A stretch of DNA of 64,000 bases from Rugamonas sp. A1-17 (GTDB lineage: Bacteria; Pseudomonadota; Gammaproteobacteria; Burkholderiales; Burkholderiaceae_D): NCBI GenBank assembly GCA_025548565.1, contig JAJLPB010000003.1:310001-374000 (forward strand). Reading direction: 5' to 3'. Shown piece after piece: positions 8,168 to 16,786 of the stretch. Within the stretch, counting starts at the first letter, position 1. Each line of letters opens with the position of its first letter. A program made the position numbers and the translations under genes. The notes below the pieces were generated by a model, which was not told where the DNA came from, did not search any database, and saw only the letters and a program-made list of their open reading frames with translations.

Positions 8168-9277
8168 ATGGAACACGCACGCATCGTCATCGTCGGCGCG
8201 GGATTGAGCGGACTGTACGCCGCGCACTTGCTGGAGCGCCGTGGCATCCGCGACGTCGTCCTGCTGGAAGCGCGGGATGTCATCGGCGGCCGCATCGCCG
8301 CCGTGCACGCGCCCGGCACATCGGGCGCCGCCGCCATCGACCGCTTCGACCTCGGCCCCACCTGGTTCTGGCCCGATCATCAGCGCGAACTGCACGAGCT
8401 TATCGATCAGCTTGGCCTGCAACGCTTTGCCCAGCATGACGAAGGCGACATGATGGTTGAGCGCGCACCCGGCGAGGCGCCGGTGCGCATGCGCGGCTAC
8501 GTCAGCGCGCCGCAATCGATGCGCCTGGTCGGCGGCATGAATGCGCTGACCGACGCCTTGCACGCCACGCTCGACGGCGCGCGCATCGTCACCGGCCAGG
8601 CCGTGCGCCGTGTGCGCAACACCGACACGCACATCGAGCTCGACAGCGAAGACGCGGATGGCCACGTCACGACCTGGCGCGCCGCGCACGTGCTGCTGGC
8701 CTTGCCGCCGCGTCTGGCCGCTGGCGCCATCGCGTTCGAACCGGCCCTGCCCGCGCCGCTGGTGCGCGAGTGGCGCGGGACGGCGACCTGGATGGCGCCG
8801 CACGCGAAGTATCTGGCCATTTACGACAAGCCGTTCTGGCGCGGGCAGGGCCTGTCCGGCTCGGCGCGCAGCGGCAGCGGACCGATGGGCGAGATCCATG
8901 ACGCTTCGATGCCCGATGGCAGCGCGGCCTTGTTCGGTTTCCTGGGCGTGCCGGCGCGCACCCGCCAGCGCCTGTCCGAGGATGCGCTGCTGACGCTGTG
9001 CCGCGCGCAACTGGGCCGGCTGTTCGGGCCGCAAGCGGCGGAGCCGCGCGTCGAGATCATCAAGGACTGGGCGCAGGATCGCTGGACCGCCACGGCCGCC
9101 GACCTCGACGCCAGCGGCGATCATGGCCACGCGCCTGCGGCTGCCGCCAACGCCGGTCCATGGCAGGGACGCCTGACCGGCATCGCCAGCGAATGGTCGC
9201 CACGCTTTCCCGGTTATGTGGCGGGGGCCGTTGAGGCGGCCGCTATCGGCGTGAACAACTTTACATCCAAGGAGTAA
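8168..9277 (+). CDS. flavin-dependent amine oxidase family protein
   Basis: The 369-residue protein opens with an FAD Rossmann motif (VIVGAGLSGLYAAHLL) and the family's following E-A-R-D-V-I-G-G-R signature. It has the amine-oxidase V-R-G/LVGGMN segment and a terminal FAD contact (GYVAGAVEAA). It is shorter than typical monoamine oxidases of about 450 residues, mainly in the substrate domain. It lies in the LysR-linked operon between the cupin and the alcohol dehydrogenase. It probably oxidises an amine or a related compound to a carbonyl that the next enzyme could reduce or oxidise further; this chain is inference. Confidence 0.82.
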   Translation: MEHARIVIVGAGLSGLYAAHLLERRGIRDVVLLEARDVIGGRIAAVHAPGTSGAAAIDRFDLGPTWFWPDHQRELHELIDQLGLQRFAQHDEGDMMVERAPGEAPVRMRGYVSAPQSMRLVGGMNALTDALHATLDGARIVTGQAVRRVRNTDTHIELDSEDADGHVTTWRAAHVLLALPPRLAAGAIAFEPALPAPLVREWRGTATWMAPHAKYLAIYDKPFWRGQGLSGSARSGSGPMGEIHDASMPDGSAALFGFLGVPARTRQRLSEDALLTLCRAQLGRLFGPQAAEPRVEIIKDWAQDRWTATAADLDASGDHGHAPAAAANAGPWQGRLTGIASEWSPRFPGYVAGAVEAAAIGVNNFTSKE

Positions 9278-9282
9278 CGACC

Positions 9283-10314
9283 ATGAAGCAAACATACCGC
9301 GCCATGCAGATCAGCCGCCCGGGCGTACTGGAATTGGTGGAACGTCCGACGCCGGCACCCGGTATCGGCGAAGTCCTGATCGAGGTGGAGGCCTGCGGCA
9401 TCTGCGGCGCCGACTCAGGCGACATCGAAGGCGCCGATCCGGCGCAGCAACCGCCACGCGTGCCGGGCCATGAAGTAGTGGGCCGCATCGCGGCGCTGGG
9501 CGAGCATACGCCCGGCATCTGGAAGGTCGGCCAGCGCGTGGGCGTGGGCCGATTGGGCGGGCACTGCAATGAATGCGCTCAATGCCGCCAGGGCCATTTC
9601 CAGTTGTGCCAGAACCAGCCCTTCGTCGGCGCCTCGCGCGACGGCGGCTATGCGGAGATGATGCTGGCCCGCGCCACCGGACTGGTCTCCATTCCTGATC
9701 AGCTCGATGCCGAGGAAGCCGCGCCGATCTTGTGCGCCGGGCTGGCCACGTTCAGCGCGCTCAAGAAGAGCGGCGCGCAGGCGGGCGATACCGTCGTCAT
9801 CCTCGGCATCGGCGGACTGGGACACATGGCCTTGCAATATGCGCGGCGCATGGGCTTCCGCGTGGTCGCCGTGGGACGCGGCAGCGATATCGCCGAAGAT
9901 GCGCTGGAACTGGGCGCACACGTCTACATCGACAGCAATGAAGCGGACGCGGCGGCCGAGCTGCGTGCCATGGGCGGCGCGCAAGCCATCGTCACCACCG
10001 TTGCCCATACCGCCGCCGTGGCGGCGTTGATGGGCGGCCTGGCGCCGGGCGGGCGGCTGGTGGTGCTGGGCGCCGGCAAGGATCCGCTGCCAGTCTCGAC
10101 CGGTCATCTGGTGGTGGGCGAGCGCAGCGTGCAAGGCTCGATCACCGGCTCGCCATACGACAATGAAAAGACGCTGGACTTCAGCGTGTTGGTCGGCGTG
10201 CGGCCGCGCATCGAGATCATGTCGCTTGAGCAGGCCGCCGAGGCCTACAGCCGTATGAAGTCGGGCGACGTCAAGTTCCGAATGGTGTTGACCATGAAGC
10301 CGGCATCCCGATGA
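9283..10314 (+). CDS. zinc-dependent alcohol dehydrogenase (MDR superfamily)
   Basis: The 343-residue protein shows the catalytic zinc ligands (CGICGAD near residue 38 and PGHEV near 63), the structural four-cysteine lobe ([15 protein letters not shown] near 95-110) and the nucleotide motif [13 protein letters not shown] near residue 175. The last four bases overlap the start of the glutathione-reductase-like gene (ATGA), so the two are translationally coupled. The substrate is unknown; glutathione-dependent or aldehyde chemistry is suggested by the neighbour. Confidence 0.88.
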   Translation: MKQTYRAMQISRPGVLELVERPTPAPGIGEVLIEVEACGICGADSGDIEGADPAQQPPRVPGHEVVGRIAALGEHTPGIWKVGQRVGVGRLGGHCNECAQCRQGHFQLCQNQPFVGASRDGGYAEMMLARATGLVSIPDQLDAEEAAPILCAGLATFSALKKSGAQAGDTVVILGIGGLGHMALQYARRMGFRVVAVGRGSDIAEDALELGAHVYIDSNEADAAAELRAMGGAQAIVTTVAHTAAVAALMGGLAPGGRLVVLGAGKDPLPVSTGHLVVGERSVQGSITGSPYDNEKTLDFSVLVGVRPRIEIMSLEQAAEAYSRMKSGDVKFRMVLTMKPASR

Positions 10315-11651
10315 AGCACTACGACTATATCGCCATCGGCGCCGGCAGCGGCGGCATCGCCTCGGTCAACCGCGCCGCGATGCATGGGAAAAAATGCGCG
10401 CTGATCGAGGCCGGCGTGCTGGGCGGCACTTGCGTCAACGTCGGCTGCGTGCCGAAGAAGGTCATGTGGCACGCGGCCCATATCGCCGAGGCCATTCATC
10501 TCTACGGGCCGGATTACGGTTTCGATGTCGAGCGCGTGCGCTTCGATTGGGCCACGCTGGTGCGCAACCGCCAGGCCTACATCGAGCGCATCCACGCTTC
10601 CTATGCGACTGGGCTGGAGCGCAACCAGGTCGACCTGATCGCCGGCTTCGCCCGCTTCATCGATGCGCGCACGGTGGAGGTTGGCGGCGAGCGCATCACC
10701 GCCGACCATATTCTCATCGCCACTGGCGGCAGCCCGATGCGTCCGAATATTCCCGGGGCCGAGCTGGGCATCGATTCGGACGGCTTCTTCGCGCTGACCG
10801 AAATGCCGCGCCGTACCGCCATTGTCGGCGGTGGATATATCGCGGTCGAGCTGGCCGGGGTAATGCACGCGCTGGGATCGGATACGCATTTGTTCGTCCG
10901 GCGACACGCGCCGATGCGCGACCTCGATCCGCTGCTGAGCGAAACGCTGGTGGAAGTGCTGGGCCCGATGCTCCACACCGAGGCACAGCCGAAAGCCGTA
11001 CACAAGAACAGCGACGGCAGCCTGACGCTGGAGCTGGAAGGCGGCGAGCGCCACGTCACCGATTGCATCGTCTGGGCGATCGGCCGCACGCCGCATACGG
11101 CCGGCCTGAATTTGCCGGCTGCGGGCGTGGTGTATGACCAGCGCGGCTATGTCGTCGTGGATAAATACCAGAACACCACCAGCGCCGGCATCTACGCGGT
11201 GGGCGACGTCACCGGCCAGGCCGAGTTGACGCCAGTGGCGGTGGCGGCAGGGCGGCGCTTGTCGGAGCGTCTGTTCAACGGCAAGCAGGACGAGCATTTC
11301 GACTATCGCAATGTGCCCACGGTGGTGTTCTCGCATCCACCCATCGGCACGGTCGGGCTGACCGAGCCGGAGGCCAGGCAGCAGTATGGCGATGCCGCGG
11401 TCAAGATTTACAGCTCCGCGTTCACGGCCATGTACACGGCGGTCACGCGCCATCGGCAGCCGGCGCGCATGAAGCTGGTGTGTGTCGGGCCGGAGGAGAA
11501 GATCGTCGGCATCCACGGCATCGGTGCCGGCATGGATGAAATTTTGCAGGGCTTTGCCGTCGCGCTGAAGATGGGCGCGACCAAGCGGGACTTCGATAAC
11601 ACCGTGGCGATCCATCCGACCGCTGCGGAAGAATTCGTCACCATGCGATGA
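10311..11651 (+). CDS. gor: glutathione-disulfide reductase family protein
   Basis: The 446-residue flavoprotein carries the FAD motif [14 protein letters not shown] at the N terminus, the redox-active [10 protein letters not shown], an NADP-domain [13 protein letters not shown] and the C-terminal catalytic HPTAAEE. The length matches glutathione reductases of about 450 residues. It would regenerate GSH using NADPH. Its place as the fifth gene of a redox operon, coupled to an alcohol dehydrogenase, suggests GSH supply for detoxification. A related disulfide reductase activity cannot be excluded. Confidence 0.88.
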   Translation: MKHYDYIAIGAGSGGIASVNRAAMHGKKCALIEAGVLGGTCVNVGCVPKKVMWHAAHIAEAIHLYGPDYGFDVERVRFDWATLVRNRQAYIERIHASYATGLERNQVDLIAGFARFIDARTVEVGGERITADHILIATGGSPMRPNIPGAELGIDSDGFFALTEMPRRTAIVGGGYIAVELAGVMHALGSDTHLFVRRHAPMRDLDPLLSETLVEVLGPMLHTEAQPKAVHKNSDGSLTLELEGGERHVTDCIVWAIGRTPHTAGLNLPAAGVVYDQRGYVVVDKYQNTTSAGIYAVGDVTGQAELTPVAVAAGRRLSERLFNGKQDEHFDYRNVPTVVFSHPPIGTVGLTEPEARQQYGDAAVKIYSSAFTAMYTAVTRHRQPARMKLVCVGPEEKIVGIHGIGAGMDEILQGFAVALKMGATKRDFDNTVAIHPTAAEEFVTMR

Positions 11652-11657
11652 ACGATT

Positions 11658-12182
11658 ATGAATAATTCCCAACACTATGCATCGATACGCGCCCGGCTTG
11701 GAAGCGTCGGACGGATTACGGTACTCCATATCGGCGAGGAGGAAACGACGGTCGCCGTCGGTGGCGGTCCGGCGGCGGACGCGGTGCGCACGCTGGCGAT
11801 AGGTTCGATGCGGACCTCGCGCGATTACTTCAAGCAGTCGCCGCCTGGCCGGCTGGAATTCGAGATCGCCATCGAACCGGTCGAAGATGAAATCATCAAG
11901 GCACATGGCATGTTGCCGCCAGCGTCGAAGCTGTACTCGGCGGATGATGGATTGCGCCGCGTCGCCTTGCTTGCCGGCGTACCGGAGGGCGATGAAATGT
12001 CCCTGGACCTGGAGGCCATGGAGCGCGTATTCAGCCGCCTGGCGGCGGTCGTGCAGGGGAAGCCGGCGGCGCATGAAGGCATCCCCGACGATAACGCGTT
12101 TGCCGCTACGCTGTTGATCCTGCGTGAGTTCATGCATCACCTGGGATTCTCGTCCATCGTCCTATTGGCGGCCGAAGCATAA
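11658..12182 (+). CDS. protein of unknown function, last gene of redox operon
   Basis: A 174-residue soluble protein that I do not recognise. It has no signal peptide or membrane segment and no cysteine motif. It begins six bases after the glutathione-reductase-like gene, so it belongs to the same transcript. The N-terminal half is beta-rich (GRITVLHIGEEETTVAVGGG) and the C-terminal part looks helical, ending in F-M-H-H-L-G-F-S. It may be a substrate-specific accessory factor, but nothing in the sequence names a function. Confidence 0.6.
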   Translation: MNNSQHYASIRARLGSVGRITVLHIGEEETTVAVGGGPAADAVRTLAIGSMRTSRDYFKQSPPGRLEFEIAIEPVEDEIIKAHGMLPPASKLYSADDGLRRVALLAGVPEGDEMSLDLEAMERVFSRLAAVVQGKPAAHEGIPDDNAFAATLLILREFMHHLGFSSIVLLAAEA

Positions 12183-12326
12183 AGTTTTTCTTTCAGTGCC
12201 TGACAGATTAAGTGGTTTGTTTGTCAGGCTCTGCAAGGACATAATGGGTACCTGTCAACGCAACGCGGTAATGGCTCCAAGTAGTTTTTCTTCGGGTGGC
12301 GGTGATGGTATTTTTTTCGCGCAGAA

Positions 12327-12348
12327 ACCTACCTACTAGTTGGTCGGT
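12327..12348 (+). promoter_or_regulatory. TetR-type operator upstream of DJ-1-like gene
   Basis: A 22-base imperfect palindrome centred on ACTAGT matches its reverse complement at 18 positions. Its core (AACTAGT/ACTAGTT) is shared with the perfect palindrome at 14579-14598 before the TetR gene. It ends 26 bases before the start codon. Confidence 0.55.
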
Positions 12349-12374
12349 AAGCGCTTTATCGAAAGGGTAAGATC

Positions 12375-13079
12375 ATGAAAGCAACTGGAAACAAACAAAA
12401 ACGCGTACTGCTGGTGATGAGCTCGCTGGACGAAATGGGCATCAGCGGCAAGCACACCGGCACCTGGTTCACCGAAGTGGCCGCACCGTACTACATCCTG
12501 ACCGAAGCCGGTTACGAAGTGGTGCTGGCTTCGCCGCAGGGTGGCGAAGCGCCGATCGACCTGCTGAGCCACAAAGTACCGTTCACCACCGAATACACCG
12601 AGCGCTTCCTGAAGGATCCGGTGGCCCTGTACGCCGCCAAGAACACCCGCAAGCTGCGCAACATCGACTACACCGGCTTCGACGCGCTGTTCGTGCCGGG
12701 CGGCTACGGCCTGCTGTGGGACCTGGCATCGGATTCGTTCCTGCTCAAGCTGATCAAGGACTTCCACGCCGCCCAGCGTCCGATCGCGATGGTGTGCCAC
12801 GCACCGGCCATCCTGCGTGACGTCAAGAAGGACAACGGCGAATACCTGGTCAAGGGCGTGAGCCTGACCGGCTTCAAGAACGCCGAAGATGCCGAGATCG
12901 AGCTGGACAAGCACCTGCTGTTCTCGCTGGAAGACGAACTGAAGAACCGTGGCGCCAACTACCTGAGCAAGGCCAACTGGGAGCCGAACGTAGTCGTGGA
13001 CGGTCCGCTGATGACCGGCCAGAGCCCTGCCTCCGCAGCTCCACTGGCCCAGGCGCTGGCCGACCGCCTCAAAGCGTAA
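12375..13079 (+). CDS. type 1 glutamine-amidotransferase/DJ-1-like (Hsp31-type) protein
   Basis: The 234-residue protein has the nucleophile elbow M-V-C141-H-A-P, the upstream FVPGGYG strand-loop and the G-K-H-T-G-T-W segment of Hsp31/YajL-type proteins. These act as glyoxalases, protein or nucleotide deglycases, or chaperones against reactive carbonyls. A GAAAGGG ribosome-binding site precedes the ATG. It leads a run of genes ended by a TetR gene, and an operator like that TetR's own lies upstream, which suggests induction by electrophiles. Confidence 0.83.
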   Translation: MKATGNKQKRVLLVMSSLDEMGISGKHTGTWFTEVAAPYYILTEAGYEVVLASPQGGEAPIDLLSHKVPFTTEYTERFLKDPVALYAAKNTRKLRNIDYTGFDALFVPGGYGLLWDLASDSFLLKLIKDFHAAQRPIAMVCHAPAILRDVKKDNGEYLVKGVSLTGFKNAEDAEIELDKHLLFSLEDELKNRGANYLSKANWEPNVVVDGPLMTGQSPASAAPLAQALADRLKA

Positions 13080-13094
13080 AGCAAGCCCGCCCGG

Positions 13095-13117
13095 CCCGCG
13101 CCGCCTGAAGGCGCGGG
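13095..13117 (+). terminator. hairpin between DJ-1-like and AhpD-like genes
   Basis: CCCGCGCC and GGCGCGGG pair perfectly around a 7-base loop; only a short TCTTAC follows. It may be an attenuator or mRNA-stability element rather than a full terminator. Confidence 0.5.
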
Positions 13118-13145
13118 TCTTACAACCTCGAAGGGAGTACACATC

Positions 13146-13493
13146 ATGATGCAGGACTGGAACGCATATCGCGACGCGCTGGTGGCCAAAGTGGGCGACT
13201 ACGCCAAGATCACCCCGGACGTCATGCGCGGCCTGGCGACCGTCGAAGGCGCCGCCCTCAAGACCGGCAAGCTGGAACCGAAAATGCATGAGTTGATCGC
13301 GCTGGCCGTGGCGGTCACCACGCGCTGCGATGGCTGCATCGCAGTTCACACCAAGAAGGCGGTTGAACACGGCGCGTCGCTGGAGGAAATCTCCGAAGCG
13401 CTGGGTGTGGCGATCGCGTTGAACGCGGGCGCCGCGCTGACCTACACGGCTCGCGTGCTGGAAGCCCACGCCGCCCTGCAGCAGGGCGCGTGA
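13146..13493 (+). CDS. carboxymuconolactone decarboxylase/AhpD-like protein
   Basis: The 115-residue protein carries the AhpD signature C-D-G-C-I-A-V-H (CxxCxxxH) at about residues 60-67, the redox pair used by alkylhydroperoxidase-like members. The start ATGATG is preceded by GAAGGGAG. It sits 66 bases after the DJ-1-like gene, consistent with a shared response to reactive species. The family also includes true carboxymuconolactone decarboxylases, but those lack the CxxC pair. Confidence 0.87.
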   Translation: MMQDWNAYRDALVAKVGDYAKITPDVMRGLATVEGAALKTGKLEPKMHELIALAVAVTTRCDGCIAVHTKKAVEHGASLEEISEALGVAIALNAGAALTYTARVLEAHAALQQGA

Positions 13494-13572
13494 TACTGTT
13501 GAGCTTGGCTGACTGGCGCGCATGGTCCCTTTGACGGACCGTGCGCGTTGTCGCATCTTCGAAGGAAAAATA

Positions 13573-14553
13573 ATGCCGAATCCCGTGTCCGAATTTATCG
13601 ATCGCCTGGCCGGCGTGCCGGTCGCCTTCTTCGGCATGGCCGTCGGCGTGCTGGCGCTGTCGCAGGCGTGGCTGGTGGCGGGGCGGCTGTGGCCCGACAT
13701 GGCGCATCCATCGCACTGGCTTGGTGCGGCGGGGCTGCTGATCTGGGCGGTGCTGCTGCTGGCCTATCTGTGCAAGTGGTGGGCGCGCCGCGATGCCGCC
13801 TGGTCGGAGCTGTACGATCCGGTGATTTCGTCGCTGGCGACGCTGGGGCCGATATCGACCATGCTGGCTTCGGTGGTGCTGCTCGCCTGGTCGCGGCCGG
13901 CGGGGCTGGCGCTGTGGATCGTCGCTCTGGCATGGCAGATGGTGCTGGGGCTGTGGATTTACGGACGCTTCTGGAAAGGCGGTCATCCGCCGGCGAACGT
14001 TACCGCGGCGGTCTATCTGCCGGCGGTGGGGCAGAACCTGGTGGCGGGCATGTCCAGCGCGGCGTTTGGCTGGAACGAGCTCGGCGTATTATTTTTCGGC
14101 GCCGGCATGTTTTCGTGGCTGGCGCTGGAATCGATGATACTCGGCCGCGCCGCCACGCATACGCCCTTGCCCGAGGCGCAGCGGCCGCTGCTGGGGATAC
14201 AGCTCGCGCCGGCTGTCGTGGCCGGCGTCTGCTATACCAGCCTGCGGCCGGAGTCGGCCGATTTTTTCGCGCAGATGCTGTTGGGCTATGGCTTGTACCA
14301 GGCAGCCCTCGCGCTGCGCCTGCTGCCGTGGATCATGCAGCAGCGCTTCGCGCCGTCGTACTGGTCGTTCAGCTTTGGCGTAGCGGCGCTGGCCAATTTG
14401 ACGCTGCGCCTGCATGAACGATCGCCGGGCGCACTGACTGCGGTGCTGGCCCCGTTGACGCTGGCCGGTGCCAGCCTGGTCGTCGGCGGCCTGTTGCTGG
14501 GGACCGTACGCCTTACGTGGCAAGGCCGGCTACTCCCCGTCGCTGCGGTTTGA
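13573..14553 (+). CDS. SLAC1/TDT family anion or C4-dicarboxylate/tellurite-type transporter
   Basis: The 326-residue protein is almost wholly hydrophobic, with about ten predicted membrane helices in the inner membrane. The N-terminal PVAFFGMAVGVLALSQAW and the mid segment LPAVGQNLVAG resemble SLAC1/TehA anion channels. The start at 13573 is chosen because AGGAAA precedes it; an upstream in-frame start at 13522 has no site. It lies between the AhpD-like and TetR genes. The transported anion is unknown. Confidence 0.8.
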   Translation: MPNPVSEFIDRLAGVPVAFFGMAVGVLALSQAWLVAGRLWPDMAHPSHWLGAAGLLIWAVLLLAYLCKWWARRDAAWSELYDPVISSLATLGPISTMLASVVLLAWSRPAGLALWIVALAWQMVLGLWIYGRFWKGGHPPANVTAAVYLPAVGQNLVAGMSSAAFGWNELGVLFFGAGMFSWLALESMILGRAATHTPLPEAQRPLLGIQLAPAVVAGVCYTSLRPESADFFAQMLLGYGLYQAALALRLLPWIMQQRFAPSYWSFSFGVAALANLTLRLHERSPGALTAVLAPLTLAGASLVVGGLLLGTVRLTWQGRLLPVAAV

Positions 14554-14598
14554 CGTTGAAAAAGTAGCTCTATACAATCCTGCCAACTAGTTGGCAGG
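14550..14598 (+). promoter_or_regulatory. strong promoter with perfect TetR operator
   Basis: TTGACG (14550-14555, overlapping the preceding stop codon) and TACAAT (14573-14578) are exactly 17 bases apart. Directly after the -10, bases 14579-14598 form a perfect 20-base palindrome, CCTGCCAACTAGTTGGCAGG, which would block the promoter when bound. This is the typical layout of TetR autorepression. Confidence 0.75.
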
Positions 14599-14608
14599 CT
14601 CACCGGGG

Positions 14609-15202
14609 ATGACGAAGCAGATGAAGCACTTCAGCGAAATTACGCCGGCGGCGGAACGCATCGTCGACGCGGCGGAAAGCCTGATCCGGAGCGTGGGCTA
14701 TAACGGCTTTTCGTATGAGGATGTGTCCCGGATGGTGGGGATACGCAAGCCGAGCGTGCATCATCATTTTCCAACCAAAGGCGAGCTGGGTGTGATTGTC
14801 GTGCAGCGCTACACGCATCGCTTTGCGGAGCGGCTGGAGGAGATAGGCCGGCGTCATGCGACCTCGGCCGGCCGGTTGCAAGCGTATTGCGACCTGTTCT
14901 CGGAGACCTTTGCCGCTGGCCGGAGCCTGTGCATTTGCGGAATGCTCGGCGCCGAATCGAACGCGATTCCCGATGTGGTGCATGTCGAGGTGCGGCGGTT
15001 TTTTGAGCATAACGCCGCGTGGCTGGCGGACGTCCTGAAGCAGGGCGCGCAAGCTGGGGAGATCAAGCTCACCTGTCCGCCGGAGATGCTGGCCGACTTT
15101 CTGCTGGCCGCATTGGAAGGCAGCATGTTGCTGGGACGCGGCCGTCAAATCGATCAGGGCCCGCAACAGGTCGCCGAGGTGTTCCTGGCCTCGCTGCGTT
15201 AG
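14609..15202 (+). CDS. TetR/AcrR family transcriptional regulator
   Basis: The 197-residue protein has an N-terminal TetR helix-turn-helix (ESLIRSVGYNGFSYEDVSRM, then VGIRKPSVHHHFPTKGEL) and a C-terminal TetR_C-type domain with CICGMLGAE. A TTG start at 14591 in the same frame would lie within the operator, so ATG 14609 is preferred (GGGG just upstream). It probably represses itself through the palindrome at 14579-14598 and the DJ-1-like gene through the related site at 12327-12348. Confidence 0.88.
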   Translation: MTKQMKHFSEITPAAERIVDAAESLIRSVGYNGFSYEDVSRMVGIRKPSVHHHFPTKGELGVIVVQRYTHRFAERLEEIGRRHATSAGRLQAYCDLFSETFAAGRSLCICGMLGAESNAIPDVVHVEVRRFFEHNAAWLADVLKQGAQAGEIKLTCPPEMLADFLLAALEGSMLLGRGRQIDQGPQQVAEVFLASLR

Positions 15203-15329
15203 CGCGCTGTTCGCGCTTGACCCTGGAGTCGGTCTATGGTCCGATCTCGGTCGGGATCGTGATGGTCCAGCAGGTATTCAAACAGGGCCGTTGTGACGGC
15301 CATCGATCACAAATTGTAAGGAAGGCGCC

Positions 15330-16211
15330 ATGAACAAGCCCATCAAAATCCTTTTGCAGACCACCATCGTCACCACCGACAATGACTGGCATATCGGCCG
15401 CTTCTCCTTGCTGCGCGACTTGCTGGCCGGCTTGACCGGCGACGATGGACAGCCGTTGTTTGAGGTCACTGCGCGCGATCGCGTCAGTGTCGGCTGTGCC
15501 GATCCGGTGCTGTCGACATTGGCGGAGTCGGACTACGGCCAGGTATGGCTGTTCGCGGTCGACACCGGCGACGGCTTGCACGCCGACGACCGCGCGGGGC
15601 TCTCCGCGTTCCATCGTCGAGGCGGAGGCTTGATGATCACGCGCGACCATATGGATTTGGGCTGCTCCATCTGCTCGATAGACGTGATCGGCGCCATGCA
15701 CATTTTCCATAACCACAATCGGGTCGCGGGCAGCTTGCCGCCCGCGCCCGATGATCGCGGCACGCCGCAAATCCTGTGGCCCAATTTCCATTCGGGAGCC
15801 AACGGCGACGCCCAGCGCATCGCCATCGTCAGCCCGGCTCATCCCGTGTTGCGCGATGCCGAGTCCGACGACGGCTTGCTGCATTATCTGCCGGCCCATC
15901 CGCATGAGGGCGCGGTTGACGCACCCGACGGCGTGGCGAATGCGCGCGTGATCGCCACCGGCGTCAGCAAGGCCACCGGCAACCCGTTCAATATCGCGGT
16001 CGCAATCGAAGCGGCCGCCGGCAACGGACCGGTGCTTGCAGAGTCCACTTTCCACCACTTCGCCGACTATAACTGGAACCCGGCCGCAGGCTGCCCGGAC
16101 TTCGTGAGTGAGGCGCCGGGGAACAGTCTGGCGACGACGCCTCACGCAATGCGCTCGGTCCATCGATACGCCAGCAACGTCGCGCTGTGGCTGGCTGGAC
16201 GACTGGGTTAA
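15330..16211 (+). CDS. ThuA-like/glutamine-amidotransferase-fold protein of unknown function
   Basis: The 293-residue soluble protein has a ThuA-like pattern: an N-terminal strand (KILLQTTIVTTDNDWHIGRF), then a helix, a G-L-S-A-F-H-R-R-G-G-G-L segment and a later H-P-V-L region, as in class I amidotransferase folds that lack a catalytic Cys. It contains a small cysteine cluster G-C-S-I-C-S and several His residues (FHNHNR, FHSG, FHHFADYNWNP) that could bind metal. AAGGAAGG precedes the ATG. It stands alone between the TetR gene and the hipB-like gene. Confidence 0.55.
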   Translation: MNKPIKILLQTTIVTTDNDWHIGRFSLLRDLLAGLTGDDGQPLFEVTARDRVSVGCADPVLSTLAESDYGQVWLFAVDTGDGLHADDRAGLSAFHRRGGGLMITRDHMDLGCSICSIDVIGAMHIFHNHNRVAGSLPPAPDDRGTPQILWPNFHSGANGDAQRIAIVSPAHPVLRDAESDDGLLHYLPAHPHEGAVDAPDGVANARVIATGVSKATGNPFNIAVAIEAAAGNGPVLAESTFHHFADYNWNPAAGCPDFVSEAPGNSLATTPHAMRSVHRYASNVALWLAGRLG

Positions 16212-16244
16212 AAACGCAGCGTGGCATGTTTGGTCGGCGCTAAA

Positions 16245-16317
16245 TACAACCTACAAGGTGTAAGTTGAAATTACACCTTGTAGGTTGTAAGTCGGATTTA
16301 CAGCTCCTATACTGTAA
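16245..16317 (+). promoter_or_regulatory. hipB-like promoter with long inverted repeat
   Basis: Two perfect 19-base arms (16245-16263 and 16271-16289) flank a 7-base spacer. Each arm itself contains ACCT-N3-AGGT-like half-sites. TTGTAA (16285-16290, inside the right arm) and TATACT (16308-16313) are 17 bases apart and form a good sigma70 promoter. A second small inverted repeat TTACAG/CTGTAA (16298-16303, 16312-16317) spans the -10. The layout suggests tight autoregulation. Confidence 0.7.
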
Positions 16318-16337
16318 GAGATGAATGGAGCTTGGTC

Positions 16338-16673
16338 ATGGATTACCCCATCCGAACTTTGCAGCAGATACGGCCACTACTTGTCGGCTTGCGTAAGCAT
16401 GCCGGCATGTCGCAGGCCGAGGTAGCCGCATTGCTTGGAGTGACTCAACAGAGCTACGCAAAGATCGAGGCGAACCCAGCCGCCACGAGCGTCGAGCGGC
16501 TGTTCACGATTCTGCGACTGCTCGGCGGTGAGATCGTGTTGGCTCAAAACGGTGAACCTGATGAAGCGGCGATATTGAATGCTATGCCGGCGCCAGCAAC
16601 CAAGTCCAAGAAGGTGCGCGTGGCCGCGCCATCCAAAGTGCTCCCGCCAACCGAGAAAATGGAGCCTTGGTAG
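16338..16673 (+). CDS. HipB-like XRE family antitoxin/regulator
   Basis: The 111-residue protein has one XRE helix-turn-helix (LRKHAGMSQAEVAALLGVTQ, then QSYAKIE) at about residues 18-45 and a HipB-like strand after it (RLLGGEIVLAQ). The start at 16338 is set by GGAG seven bases upstream; an upstream TTG at 16332 is rejected. HipB proteins neutralise the HipA kinase and repress their operon. Here only a 20-codon hipA-like stub follows, one base after the stop codon, so the protein appears to be an orphan antitoxin. Confidence 0.8.
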   Translation: MDYPIRTLQQIRPLLVGLRKHAGMSQAEVAALLGVTQQSYAKIEANPAATSVERLFTILRLLGGEIVLAQNGEPDEAAILNAMPAPATKSKKVRVAAPSKVLPPTEKMEPW

Positions 16674-16674
16674 C

Positions 16675-16737
16675 ATGGGACGGCGCGCGCATGCCCAGCG
16701 CTTGAATATCTGGCTCAACGGCGCTCGCAGATTTTGA
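16675..16737 (+). pseudogene. truncated hipA remnant
   Basis: One base after the hipB-like stop, an ATG opens a 20-codon frame reading MGRRAHAQRLNIWLNGARRF. The M-G-R-R..L-N-I-W-L-N-G pattern matches the first residues of many HipA kinases, and the spacing is that of a hipBA operon. Everything after residue 17 is missing. The break lies just before the AT-rich cassette. No kinase motif is found nearby on either strand. Confidence 0.6.
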
Positions 16738-16786
16738 GTGGCTCGGGCGAGTATCTTAGAAGTTGTGAATCGAGTCTAAGAAGAGG

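Noticed and set aside
12198..12229. GCCTGACA/TGTCAGGC inverted repeat after the redox operon
   Set aside because: The stem is good but the loop is 16 bases and no T run follows, so terminator function is doubtful.
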